Assembly: GCA_964614855.1 (NCBI GenBank)
Contig: CAZTMX010000029.1
Span: 1-22,059 of the forward strand
Reading direction: 5' to 3'
DNA: 22,059 bases
Origin: CAWJHE01 sp964614855
GTDB lineage: Bacteria > Chloroflexota > Anaerolineae > Anaerolineales > UBA4823
Below are positions 1-6,361 of this stretch, piece by piece; within the stretch, counting starts at the first letter, position 1, and every line of letters begins with the position of its first letter. The notes beneath the pieces are model-generated. The model ran no database searches and was not told where the DNA came from. It worked only from the letters and a program-made list of their open reading frames with translations. A program made the translations under genes and the position numbers.

Positions 1-56
1 TTCGAGAAGGTGGTCTGACGGTTGGCGCCGGCGTGATCACCAAGATCCTGGATTAA
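1..56 (+). CDS. tuf: Elongation factor Tu, C-terminal end (partial)
   Basis: Only the last 17 codons are present, reading REGGLTVGAGVITKILD and then TAA at 54-56. This is the invariant C-terminal tail of EF-Tu (domain 3, the 'GxTVGAGVVTKI' ending). EF-Tu is the GTPase that delivers aminoacyl-tRNA to the ribosome. Its position just before rpmG, tRNA-Trp and secE matches the common bacterial tuf-rpmG-trpT-secE-nusG order, which supports the call. The gene starts outside the window, so nothing can be said about its start or promoter. Confidence 0.93.
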   Translation, partial: REGGLTVGAGVITKILD

Positions 57-109
57 TTTTTACTGGAAGGAGTTGCCTCGCAGGGATGCGGCGGCAGTAG
101 TATAAAGTT

Positions 110-277
110 ATGGCATCTAAGAAAGACATTCGTCCAGTAATTACGTTGGCCTGCACCGAATGCAAGGAACGCAATTACACCACGCAGAAGAACCGGCGTA
201 ATGATCCGGGTCGTATGGAATTGAAGAAATTCTGCTCGCGCTGCCGCAAGCACACGCCTCATCGCGAGACAAAATAA
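110..277 (+). CDS. rpmG: 50S ribosomal protein L33
   Basis: This 55-residue basic protein is a small component of the large ribosomal subunit. It contains two Cys pairs, CTEC (about residues 15-18) and CSRC (about 42-45), which form the zinc ribbon of the C+ (zinc-binding) type of L33. The central YTTQKNRRN segment is typical of the family. An in-frame TAG at 98-100 forces the ATG at 110. There is no good Shine-Dalgarno just upstream; the GGAAGGAG at 64-71 is 39 bases away, so initiation may be weak or structure-dependent. It lies 53 bases after tuf and before tRNA-Trp, the usual context. Confidence 0.95.
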   Translation: MASKKDIRPVITLACTECKERNYTTQKNRRNDPGRMELKKFCSRCRKHTPHRETK

Positions 278-290
278 CGTTTACTGCCAT

Positions 291-349
291 GCCGGACGGT
301 CGCGCGTGCCAGAATTGGCGGTGAGCGGCTTCTCTAGATACCGTCCGGC
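291..349 (+). repeat. 10-bp inverted repeat enclosing 39 nt between rpmG and tRNA-Trp
   Basis: The arms GCCGGACGGT (291-300) and ACCGTCCGGC (340-349) are perfectly complementary. They end 10 bases before the mature 5' end of tRNA-Trp. There is no T-tract, so a terminator is unlikely. A folded RNA element that helps separate the mRNA from the tRNA is one possibility (inference). Confidence 0.5.
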
Positions 350-359
350 GATATGGTAT

Positions 360-433
360 AGGCCAGTAGCTCAATTTGGCAGAGCACCGGTCTCCAAAAC
401 CGGGGGTTGTGGGTTCGATTCCTGCCTGGCCTG
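360..433 (+). tRNA. tRNA-Trp (anticodon CCA)
   Basis: A full cloverleaf can be drawn. The acceptor stem is AGGCCAG (360-366) with CTGGCCT (426-432) and discriminator G433. The anticodon stem is CCGGT (387-391) with ACCGG (399-403), around the loop CTCCAAA with anticodon CCA at 394-396. The T arm GTGGG-TTCGATT-CCTGC ends at 425 and has two wobble-type pairs. The 3' CCA is not encoded, so it must be added by the CCA-adding enzyme. A tRNA-Trp between rpmG and secE is a widely conserved arrangement. Confidence 0.96.
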
Positions 434-444
434 CCTGAAGTGGT

Positions 445-470
445 AACGCCGTCTCCAAGGGCGGCGTTTT
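445..470 (+). terminator. Hairpin with short T-run after tRNA-Trp
   Basis: AACGCCG (445-451) pairs with CGGCGTT (462-468) and the run TTTT ends at 470. The T-tract is short, so this may be a partial terminator or processing signal between the tRNA and secE. Confidence 0.5.
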
Positions 471-529
471 GCCCGTAGGAAAGCAATAGAAATCTGGCGC
501 TGACTGGATGTTTCCAGGAGGAGATTCTC

Positions 530-748
530 GTGGCGAAAGAAGAAAAAGCGGTTGTAAATAAACAACCTAACAAGATTAAGAAATATTTTAACGAGACAAT
601 TGGTGAGTTGCGCAAAGTTTCCTGGCCGACACGCAAGGAGACCACCAATCTGACGATTGTTGTGTTAATTGTGACCTTTGGCATGAGCGCAATTTTAGGC
701 CTGCTGGATTTCCTGTTCACCAGATTGTTCGCCTTTATCATGGCATAA
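530..748 (+). CDS. secE: Preprotein translocase subunit SecE
   Basis: This 72-residue protein is of the short single-span SecE type, which clamps SecY in the SecYEG channel. An amphipathic helix (KKYFNETIGELRKVSWPTRKE, about residues 17-37) carries the signature 'LRKVSWPTRKE'. One transmembrane helix follows (about residues 42-68). The start is GTG at 530, chosen because AGGAGGAG at 516-523 lies at the right distance and the N-terminus MAKEEK fits the family. The next gene is nusG, as in most bacteria. Confidence 0.95.
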   Translation: MAKEEKAVVNKQPNKIKKYFNETIGELRKVSWPTRKETTNLTIVVLIVTFGMSAILGLLDFLFTRLFAFIMA

Positions 749-840
749 GAGACCGACTGGTTGTCTGCCTGAAGTATTCTCTGGAGAAATGCAAATTCTT
801 TAAGTTGGTTGAATAGAGCGGCTGAACCTTTCAGAGGTAC

Positions 841-1527
841 ATGGGAAGTAAGGTTATGGATTTTTTTGAGATGGATGATCCAAACAAAGCATCCTTAGAT
901 CCATCGGATGCAAATGTGGAGCCGGAGGCGGGAAGCCTGTTACCGGATGACTTCGGTTTGCAGGATTTCGGCGGCGAGTCGGAATTCGATACGCAATCGG
1001 ATGACGGCCGGTCATGGTTTGTTGTGCACTGCTATTCTGGTTACGAAAATAAAGTTCGCCATAACCTGGAACAGCGTATTGAAACCATGGGGATGAAAGA
1101 CAAGATTTTTGATGTTGTTGTCCCCACGGAAGAAGAAATAGAAGTAAAAGAAGGTAAGCGCCGCACCGTTGAGCGCCGTGTTTTCCCTGGCTATATCCTG
1201 GTCAACATGATCCTTTCTGAAGAATCATGGTACGTTGTACGCAACACGCCCGGTGTGACTGGATTTGTTGGTATGGGTAACCAGCCGACGCCGTTGAGGA
1301 CTGAGGAAGTGGCTCAAATCCTTAAACGAATGGAAGCTGAAGCGCCGCGCATCAAAGTGACCTTCAAACCGGGCGAACGAGTGCGGATTGTGGATGGTCC
1401 TTTCAACGATTTCCGCGGTACCGTGGATGAGATCGATATGGAACGCGCCAAGGTGCGTGTCATGGTCAATTTCTTCGGCCGTGAAACCCCGGTTGAATTG
1501 GATTTCTTACAAGTAGAAAAAGCGTAG
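841..1527 (+). CDS. nusG: Transcription termination/antitermination factor NusG
   Basis: This 228-residue protein binds RNA polymerase and couples it to Rho or the ribosome. The NGN domain begins at about residue 58 (RSWFVVHCYSGYE) and contains the RRVFPGYILV segment. The KOW domain is C-terminal (PGERVRIVDGPFNDFRGTVDEID). It is longer than the usual ~175-190 residues because of an acidic N-terminal extension of about 57 residues rich in Asp, Glu and Ser. ATG 841 has a weak AGAGGT upstream. An in-frame ATG at 856 is an alternative start, but either choice keeps the extension. It lies 92 bases after secE. Confidence 0.95.
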   Translation: MGSKVMDFFEMDDPNKASLDPSDANVEPEAGSLLPDDFGLQDFGGESEFDTQSDDGRSWFVVHCYSGYENKVRHNLEQRIETMGMKDKIFDVVVPTEEEIEVKEGKRRTVERRVFPGYILVNMILSEESWYVVRNTPGVTGFVGMGNQPTPLRTEEVAQILKRMEAEAPRIKVTFKPGERVRIVDGPFNDFRGTVDEIDMERAKVRVMVNFFGRETPVELDFLQVEKA

Positions 1528-1536
1528 GTCAGTCGA

Positions 1537-1558
1537 CAGGTGTAATCTTGCACACCTG
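1537..1558 (+). repeat. 7-bp hairpin in the nusG-rplK gap
   Basis: CAGGTGT (1537-1543) and ACACCTG (1552-1558) form a perfect stem with an 8-nt loop just after the nusG stop. There is no T-tract. It lies directly upstream of the L1-operator-like element and may be part of the rplK leader fold. Confidence 0.45.
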
Positions 1559-1569
1559 CCGCTATATTA

Positions 1570-1605
1570 GTGGGAGGGTGACCCCACATCACCCGTAAAC
1601 ACCAC
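1570..1605 (+). promoter_or_regulatory. Ribosomal protein L1 operator (23S L1-site mimic) before rplK
   Basis: GTGGGAG (1570-1576) is followed by a hairpin, GGTGA (1577-1581) with TCACC (1589-1593), then GTAAACACCAC (1595-1605). GTGG pairs with CCAC (1602-1605). This matches the L1-binding element of 23S rRNA helices 76-77, in which GGUGGGAG faces UGAAAUACCACC across an inner stem. L1 is known to repress its operon by binding such mRNA mimics. The rplK Shine-Dalgarno AAGGAG starts two bases after the element, so L1 binding would block ribosome loading. Confidence 0.85.
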
Positions 1606-1619
1606 GAAGGAGTGTAACT

Positions 1620-2045
1620 GTGGCAAAGAAACTTAAAGCAATCGTTCGTCTGCAGATTAACGCTGGTAAAGCAAATCCAGCACCGCCAATCGGTCCTGCT
1701 TTGGCGGGTCACGGCATCAACTTGATGGCATTCTGCAAAGAGTACAATGCCCGTACGTCAAACCGCATGGGCGAAATTATCCCGGCTGAGATCAGTATCT
1801 TTACAGACGGTTCCTTCACCTTTATCTTGAAGACACCCCCCGCATCGGTGTTGCTCAAGAAGGCTGCAGGCGTCGATAAGGGTTCTGCTCAGGCGCCGCG
1901 TGTCAAGGCTGGAAAGGTAACTCGGGCTCAGGTTCGTGAGATCGCCGAGCTCAAAATGAAAGACTTGAACGCAATTGACATCGAAGGCGCTATGCGCCAA
2001 ATCGAAGGCACAGCTCGTAATATGGGGCTGGAGGTCGTAGACTGA
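1620..2045 (+). CDS. rplK: 50S ribosomal protein L11
   Basis: This 141-residue protein is full length for L11, which forms the GTPase-associated region with L10/L12. The signatures are clear: KLQINAGKANPAPPIGPALAGHGIN-like N-terminal segment, KTPPASVLLKKAAG (about residues 71-84), and the C-terminal RNA-binding domain ending AMRQIEGTARNMGLEV. The GTG at 1620 is chosen because AAGGAG (1607-1612) precedes it and the first residues AKKLKA fit the family. It is cotranscribed with rplA 52 bases downstream, and its leader carries an L1 operator. Confidence 0.97.
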   Translation: MAKKLKAIVRLQINAGKANPAPPIGPALAGHGINLMAFCKEYNARTSNRMGEIIPAEISIFTDGSFTFILKTPPASVLLKKAAGVDKGSAQAPRVKAGKVTRAQVREIAELKMKDLNAIDIEGAMRQIEGTARNMGLEVVD

Positions 2046-2050
2046 TTCCC

Positions 2051-2085
2051 GGTGGGAGGGTAGATCATCTATCCGCTTGCACCAC
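2051..2085 (+). promoter_or_regulatory. Second L1 operator mimic before rplA
   Basis: GGTGGGAG (2051-2058) is followed by a hairpin, GGTAGA (2059-2064) with TCTATC (2068-2073, one G-U pair), then GCTTGCACCAC (2075-2085). GTGG (2052-2055) pairs with CCAC (2082-2085). It has the same architecture as 1570-1605, but the inner stem differs in sequence while remaining paired, which is compensatory change. The rplA Shine-Dalgarno AAAGGAGA follows at once (2086). Confidence 0.85.
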
Positions 2086-2097
2086 AAAGGAGATATT

Positions 2098-2817
2098 ATG
2101 GCAAAACACGGCAAGAAATATCTGGAAGCTGCTGCAAAGGTAGATCGCAGCACGTATTACCCCCCCACTGAGGCGGTGAAATTGTCCAAGGTAACTTCTA
2201 CAGCGAAATTTGATGCTACTGTGGAAGTTCACATTCGATTGGGTGTTGATCCCCGTCATGCAGACCAGCAAGTGCGTGATGTTGTGGTGCTTCCCCATGG
2301 TTTGGGAAAAACGGTACGCGTGCTTGTATTTGCACAGGGTGACGGCGCCACCATGGCGCGTGAAGCCGGTGCGGATTATGTTGCCGACGATGACGAGATC
2401 GTCAACAAAATCCAGGGCGGTTGGACGGATTTTGATGTAGCCATTGCCACCCCGGATATGATGGGTAAAGTTGGACGCCTGGGCCGTATCCTTGGTCCGC
2501 GCGGTCTGATGCCGAACCCCAAAGCTGGTACAGTTGTGCCTGCTGAAGATCTGGGTCGCGTGATTAACGAATCAAAAGCTGGGCGTGTAGAATTCCGCGT
2601 AGATAAAACATCCAATTTACATGTACCGATAGGTAAGGTCTCTTTTGAAGAAAAGAAGCTCTACGAGAACATGGCAGCTTTGATGGATGCAGTGAAAAAA
2701 GCCCGGCCAGCTGCAGCCAAAGGAACCTACATCCGCCGGGTAACCCTCAGCTCGACGATGGGACCTGGAATTAAGGTCGATCCGGTTCAATCCCAAAATA
2801 TGGAAGTGGGAGAGTAA
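2098..2817 (+). CDS. rplA: 50S ribosomal protein L1
   Basis: This 239-residue protein forms the L1 stalk of the large subunit and is the likely autogenous repressor of this operon. Typical L1 blocks are visible: LGVDPRHADQQVRDVVVLPHGLGK (about residues 46-69), the GPRGLMPNPKAGTV motif (about 140-153), and FRVDKTSNLHVPIGK with a C-terminal SSTMGPGIKVD. ATG 2098 is preferred over an in-frame TTG at 2077, because AAAGGAGA (2086-2092) serves 2098 and MAKHGKKY is the expected N-terminus. Confidence 0.97.
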   Translation: MAKHGKKYLEAAAKVDRSTYYPPTEAVKLSKVTSTAKFDATVEVHIRLGVDPRHADQQVRDVVVLPHGLGKTVRVLVFAQGDGATMAREAGADYVADDDEIVNKIQGGWTDFDVAIATPDMMGKVGRLGRILGPRGLMPNPKAGTVVPAEDLGRVINESKAGRVEFRVDKTSNLHVPIGKVSFEEKKLYENMAALMDAVKKARPAAAKGTYIRRVTLSSTMGPGIKVDPVQSQNMEVGE

Positions 2818-2830
2818 GACCGCCGACCGG

Positions 2831-2839
2831 TGATATAAT
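2831..2839 (+). promoter_or_regulatory. Extended -10 promoter for rplJL
   Basis: TGATATAAT (2831-2839) is a perfect extended -10 (TGn-TATAAT). No convincing -35 is seen 17 bases upstream, which is common for extended -10 promoters. The predicted start, about 2846, falls at the base of the first leader hairpin AGCGAC-TTTT-GTCGCT (2844-2859). Confidence 0.6.
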
Positions 2840-2843
2840 AACG

Positions 2844-3015
2844 AGCGACTTTTGTCGCTTATCGCTTCGCCAGAGACAGCAGGCGCTGGGAGAATTCTCC
2901 CGCTTAATCCCCTGCCGAGGTGGAGACCGCTCCAGAATAACATCCGCTTTTGCGGATCCCGGACACCGGGAGGAGAGTCTTTGCCACCAACTCAACGAGG
3001 CAAAGACTTTTTTTT
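2844..3015 (+). ncRNA. Ribosomal protein L10 leader (rplJL attenuator)
   Basis: The segment 2873-2920 carries the conserved L10-leader core: AGACAGCAGG, then a palindromic hairpin (2888-2901), then TTAATCC and CCTGCCGAGGT. GCAGG (2879-2883) pairs with CCTGC (2911-2915). Two small hairpins follow, ATCCGC-TTTT-GCGGAT (2942-2957) and CCCGG-ACA-CCGGG (2958-2970). Then comes a terminator that ends just before the rplJ ribosome site. In Bacillus the L10(L12)4 complex binds this leader to control read-through; the same is inferred here. Confidence 0.88.
2976..3015 (+). terminator. Intrinsic terminator/attenuator of the L10 leader
   Basis: AGTCTTTGCC (2976-2985) pairs perfectly with GGCAAAGACT (2999-3008), and T runs from 3008 to 3015. 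The AAGGAGGTG ribosome site of rplJ begins three bases later, so termination here would prevent rplJL expression. Confidence 0.85.
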
Positions 3016-3034
3016 GAAAGGAGGTGAATTTACA

Positions 3035-3571
3035 TTGGCAATTTCAAAGCAGCGCAAAGATGAATTAGTAGCTCAATATGTAGAATGGCTGCAGAATAGC
3101 AAGGCATTGGTGATTACTGAGTATGCCGGGGTGACTATGAAGCAAATTGACGACCTGCGCCTGAAAGCTCGCGAAGCTGGAGGCGAAGTGCACATCGTCA
3201 AGAACACCCTGGGTCGAGTAGCCTTTGAAAAGGCAGGGTTACAAATTCCAGAAGGTTTTCTGGAAGGAAGCACTGCTGTTGCTTTCGCTTTCAAGGATGC
3301 GCCGGCGATGGCGAAAACCATTACCGATTTCGCAAAGACATCCGAGTTTGTGAAGGTCAAAGGCGGTTACCTGGATCAACGTCCTATCCGGGCTGAAGAA
3401 GTGAAAGCCCTGGCTGATCTGCCGCCGCTGCCGGTTATGCGTTCCCAGATACTGGGTGTCATTATGGCTCCGGCCAGCAAACTGGTACGCACACTTGCCG
3501 AACCTGCACGCCAGGTGGCTTCTGTGCTCAAGGCTTATGCTGATAAAGATGCTGCGCCCTCTGCGGCATAG
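3035..3571 (+). CDS. rplJ: 50S ribosomal protein L10
   Basis: This 178-residue protein anchors L7/L12 dimers to the ribosome stalk base. The N-terminal globular part has the family pattern VITEYAGVTMKQIDDLRLKAR followed by VHIVKNTLGRVAFEKAG. The C-terminal helix that binds L12 (ASKLVRTLAEPARQVASVLKAYADK) is intact. The start is TTG at 3035, placed 9 bases after the very strong AAGGAGGTG (3018-3025). A longer reading frame upstream runs through the RNA leader and is not credible. Expression is probably controlled by the L10 leader attenuator. Confidence 0.95.
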   Translation: MAISKQRKDELVAQYVEWLQNSKALVITEYAGVTMKQIDDLRLKAREAGGEVHIVKNTLGRVAFEKAGLQIPEGFLEGSTAVAFAFKDAPAMAKTITDFAKTSEFVKVKGGYLDQRPIRAEEVKALADLPPLPVMRSQILGVIMAPASKLVRTLAEPARQVASVLKAYADKDAAPSAA

Positions 3572-3643
3572 CAGATACTTTTTTGTGTAGTATTAGAATT
3601 CAATTCAAGATTATTTTCGATTAGATCGATAAGGAGTATAGAA

Positions 3644-4024
3644 ATGGCTGATTTAGAGAAATTGGTTGAGGAACTGAGCAAACTTTCAGTCCTCGAAGCT
3701 GCTGAACTGGTAAAGAAACTCGAAGAGCACTGGGGTGTCTCCGCTGCCGCACCTGTGGCTATGGCCGCTGTTGCTGCTGGGCCCGCCGAAGCTGCTGAGC
3801 CCGTCGAAGAACAGACTGAGTTTGATGTTGTCATTAAAGACGCTGGTCCGAAGAAGATCGAAGTCATTAAGACCATCCGCCAGCTCACCAACCTGGGCCT
3901 GAAAGAGGCCAAAGATGTGGCAGAGACTGCCGGCAGCAAGATTTTGGAAGCAGTGAGCAAGGAAGTCGCCACTGACGCCAAAGCCAAGCTGGAAGCCGCA
4001 GGCGCTGTTATCCAGGTTGTGTAA
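3644..4024 (+). CDS. rplL: 50S ribosomal protein L7/L12
   Basis: This 126-residue acidic protein is the multi-copy stalk protein that recruits translation GTPases. The N-terminal dimerisation helix (MADLEKLVEELSKLSVLEAAELVKKLEE) is followed by an Ala-rich hinge (about residues 37-57). The C-terminal domain starts EFDVVIKDAGPKKIEVIKTIRQLTNLGLKEAKDVAE. ATG 3644 has AAGGAG at 3631. It is 72 bases after rplJ and is closed by a strong terminator. Confidence 0.97.
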   Translation: MADLEKLVEELSKLSVLEAAELVKKLEEHWGVSAAAPVAMAAVAAGPAEAAEPVEEQTEFDVVIKDAGPKKIEVIKTIRQLTNLGLKEAKDVAETAGSKILEAVSKEVATDAKAKLEAAGAVIQVV

Positions 4025-4045
4025 TTGATTTAATATTTTCCACCT

Positions 4046-4076
4046 AAAGGCCACCTATGGTGGCCTTTTTTCTTTT
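4046..4076 (+). terminator. Intrinsic terminator after rplL
   Basis: AAAGGCCACC (4046-4055) pairs with GGTGGCCTTT (4059-4068) around a 3-nt loop, and T continues to 4071 with a further T-rich stretch. It ends the ribosomal protein operon; rpoB does not follow. Confidence 0.92.
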
Positions 4077-4115
4077 CCATGCCTGTGGTATATTTGAAAC
4101 AAATACGGAGGGCCT

Positions 4116-4793
4116 ATGAGTGCAAGAATTCTGATTATCGAAGACGATGACGCGATCCTGAAATTCCTTCGCCGTGGGCTAGCCTACGAGGGGTATCAGG
4201 TGGATGCGGCAGCCGATGGGCAAACTGGGCTCGCCCTGGCACGCGATAACCCACCCGACCTGGTTGTATTGGACCTGATGCTGCCGGGCATCGACGGCCT
4301 GGAAGTTTGCCGCCGCTTACGTGCGGGCGGTCCAGTGCCGATTTTAATCCTGACCGCAAAAGACACAGTAAATGACCGCATCCAGGGTCTGGATATGGGC
4401 GCTGACGACTACATGGTCAAGCCTTTTAACCTGGATGAGCTTTTGGCGCGCATTCGCGCTTTGCTCCGCCGCGCCCAGCCTTCACGCCCTCAGGTACTCC
4501 GTTTTGCGGATCTTTCACTGGATACCGGCACCCGCCAGGCTTCCCGGGGAGAGCGCGTAATTGCGCTCACGGCCAAGGAATATGAGCTACTTGAGCTTTT
4601 CTTGCGCCACCCGCGCCAGGTTCTAACCCGGGATATGATTTTTGACCGCGTGTGGGGGTATGATTTCGGCGGTGAAAGTAATATTATCGAGGTTTACATT
4701 CGCTACCTGCGCCAGAAACTGGAGACTGGCGATGAAGCGCGTCTCATCCATACCGTTCGGGGTATGGGTTATGTGTTACGCGAATCGACCTAA
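4116..4793 (+). CDS. OmpR/PhoB-family response regulator
   Basis: This 225-residue protein is a DNA-binding two-component regulator. The receiver domain (1-115) has acidic residues E9-D11, phospho-acceptor D53 in LVVLDLMLPG, T80 and K102 in DDYMVKPF. The winged-helix domain (about 125-223) contains ALTAKEYELLELFLRHPRQVLTR and the closing VRGMGYVLR. ATG 4116 follows GGAGGG at about 4107. It is 9 bases upstream of the kinase gene, so the pair is surely one operon. The signal and target genes are unknown. A TATATT near 4089 could be its -10, but no clear -35 is seen. Confidence 0.93.
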   Translation: MSARILIIEDDDAILKFLRRGLAYEGYQVDAAADGQTGLALARDNPPDLVVLDLMLPGIDGLEVCRRLRAGGPVPILILTAKDTVNDRIQGLDMGADDYMVKPFNLDELLARIRALLRRAQPSRPQVLRFADLSLDTGTRQASRGERVIALTAKEYELLELFLRHPRQVLTRDMIFDRVWGYDFGGESNIIEVYIRYLRQKLETGDEARLIHTVRGMGYVLREST

Positions 4794-4802
4794 TTTCCTG
4801 GT

Positions 4803-6194
4803 ATGTCATTGCGCGCCCGCTTAGCGCTGTTATACACCACCATCGTTGGGGGGATTCTTTTTGTCTTTGGCACTGCTGTTTATGTGTCAGTTACTCTCAC
4901 GTTGGCTAACCAGGTGGATGATGTTCTGATAAGAGCTGCCAACCTGGTGGTCAGCAACTCCAAAGCCGGTTCACTTGGTCTCTCCTCTTTACCCGAATTA
5001 GATTTATTCGCCGATGTTTACATCCAGGTTTGGGGACGTAATGGCGAGTTGATTTCCTCCTCTGTAAATATCGGCGGATTCAGCTCTCCTTTAGATCCAT
5101 CCAGCCTGAGCTCTAACCGGCCATTATTTCATGATGTCATCACCGGTAATGCTCGCTTGCGGGTTTTAACCGTGCCTTTAACGGTGCGCGAAAGCGACCG
5201 AATCATCGGCATTCTGCAAGTCGCTAGCAGTCTCTCTTTGATGGACCGCGTCCAGCGTGTTTTGTTAGCCATTCTTTTTGTGGGTGCCGCTGCTTCTATG
5301 ACTGTAGCAGGACTGATTGGCTGGTACAGCACTGCACAGGCGCTAAAACCCCTGGAAACCGTTACGCAGACTGCTTTACAAATCACGCGTGCCGATGATC
5401 TTTCGCGCCGTATCCCTTATGATGGTTCACCAAATGATGAGGTGGGCCAGCTCATCCTCGCCTTTAATCAAACCCTTGGCAGGCTTGAGAATTTGTTCAA
5501 TACGCAACGGAGATTTCTGGCAGATGTGGGACATGAATTGCGCACCCCGTTGACGGTGATCAAAGGCAATGTTGACCTAATGCGGCGCATGAATTGCACG
5601 GATGACGAGTCCATGGCAAGTATTGAGAGCGAGGTAGACCGCTTGACCAGGTTGGTGGGAGATCTGCTGCTTTTAGCCCAGGCAGAGTCTGGTAAGCTGC
5701 CACTGGCAAACAACCTGGTTGAATTGGACACTGTGCTGCTTGAAGTCTTAAACCAGATGCGCGTCCTGGCGAAAGACCGCTCTCAGCTACGTCTGAGTGA
5801 AATTGATCAGGTTCTTGTCTGCGGCGACCAGGACCGTCTGAAACAAGTGTTGGTAAATCTGGTCGGCAACGCCATCAGCCATTCGCAGCAAGGCGCACAG
5901 ATCACTGTGGGATTATCAAAAGTAGAAAACAGGGCTCGCCTGACTGTATCTGATAACGGGCCAGGGATCCCGCCTGAGGACCTGCCGCATATATTCGAGC
6001 GTTTCTACCGGGGTGAGAAGTCTCGTACACGCAGTCGGGATGGCAAAGGCTTTGGTCTTGGGTTGTCCATCGCTTATTGGATTGTGCGTAATCACGGCGG
6101 TCAAATTGATGTATCCTCGGGAGAGACGAGCGGGACAACTTTTTGTATCTGGCTGCCGTTAGCGGATCCAGGGAAATGTGCTGAAACCAGATAG
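4803..6194 (+). CDS. Sensor histidine kinase (HAMP type)
   Basis: This 463-residue inner-membrane kinase is the partner of the preceding regulator. Transmembrane helix 1 is at about 9-31. A ~120-residue extracytoplasmic sensor follows, then helix 2 at about 152-174 and HAMP at about 175-228. The HisKA box FLADVGHELRTPL has phospho-acceptor H244. The ATPase domain shows the N box (LVNLVGNAISHS), G1 (DNGPGIP), the F box (IFERFYRG) and G2 (GFGLGLSIA). The ATG at 4803 has a poor ribosome site, suggesting translational coupling to the upstream gene. The ligand is not predictable. Confidence 0.93.
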   Translation: MSLRARLALLYTTIVGGILFVFGTAVYVSVTLTLANQVDDVLIRAANLVVSNSKAGSLGLSSLPELDLFADVYIQVWGRNGELISSSVNIGGFSSPLDPSSLSSNRPLFHDVITGNARLRVLTVPLTVRESDRIIGILQVASSLSLMDRVQRVLLAILFVGAAASMTVAGLIGWYSTAQALKPLETVTQTALQITRADDLSRRIPYDGSPNDEVGQLILAFNQTLGRLENLFNTQRRFLADVGHELRTPLTVIKGNVDLMRRMNCTDDESMASIESEVDRLTRLVGDLLLLAQAESGKLPLANNLVELDTVLLEVLNQMRVLAKDRSQLRLSEIDQVLVCGDQDRLKQVLVNLVGNAISHSQQGAQITVGLSKVENRARLTVSDNGPGIPPEDLPHIFERFYRGEKSRTRSRDGKGFGLGLSIAYWIVRNHGGQIDVSSGETSGTTFCIWLPLADPGKCAETR

Positions 6195-6253
6195 GTATGG
6201 CGCTGGGTTTACCAGAAGTATCTGGCACAGACATTGCCAAATGGCTCTGAATA

Positions 6254-6292
6254 AACCGGGTTCACCAGAAAGTTGCCTGGGTGAACCCGGTT
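6254..6292. terminator. 13-bp perfect hairpin between convergent genes
   Basis: AACCGGGTTCACC (6254-6266) pairs with GGTGAACCCGGTT (6280-6292) around a 13-nt loop. It lies between the kinase gene (+) and the membrane protein gene (-), which converge. The flanking sequence is only AT-rich with no long T-run, so it may act as a bidirectional terminator of modest strength. Nothing else is recognised in 6195-6361. Confidence 0.55.
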
Positions 6293-6361
6293 CGTAATTT
6301 AAAATCGATCAGTCAAAATCTGCCTTGGGCTAGAACCGAGATCTATCGCTTTTATCCATGG

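Noticed and set aside
334..741. Minus-strand 135-residue ORF across tRNA-Trp and secE
   Set aside because: It overlaps a certain tRNA and secE on the other strand, and its sequence has no family character; it is a frame shadow.
2852..3034. A 61-residue N-terminal extension of L10 in the same frame
   Set aside because: This stretch is the L10 RNA leader and terminator. The strong ribosome site at 3018-3025 and the L10 N-terminus place the start at 3035.
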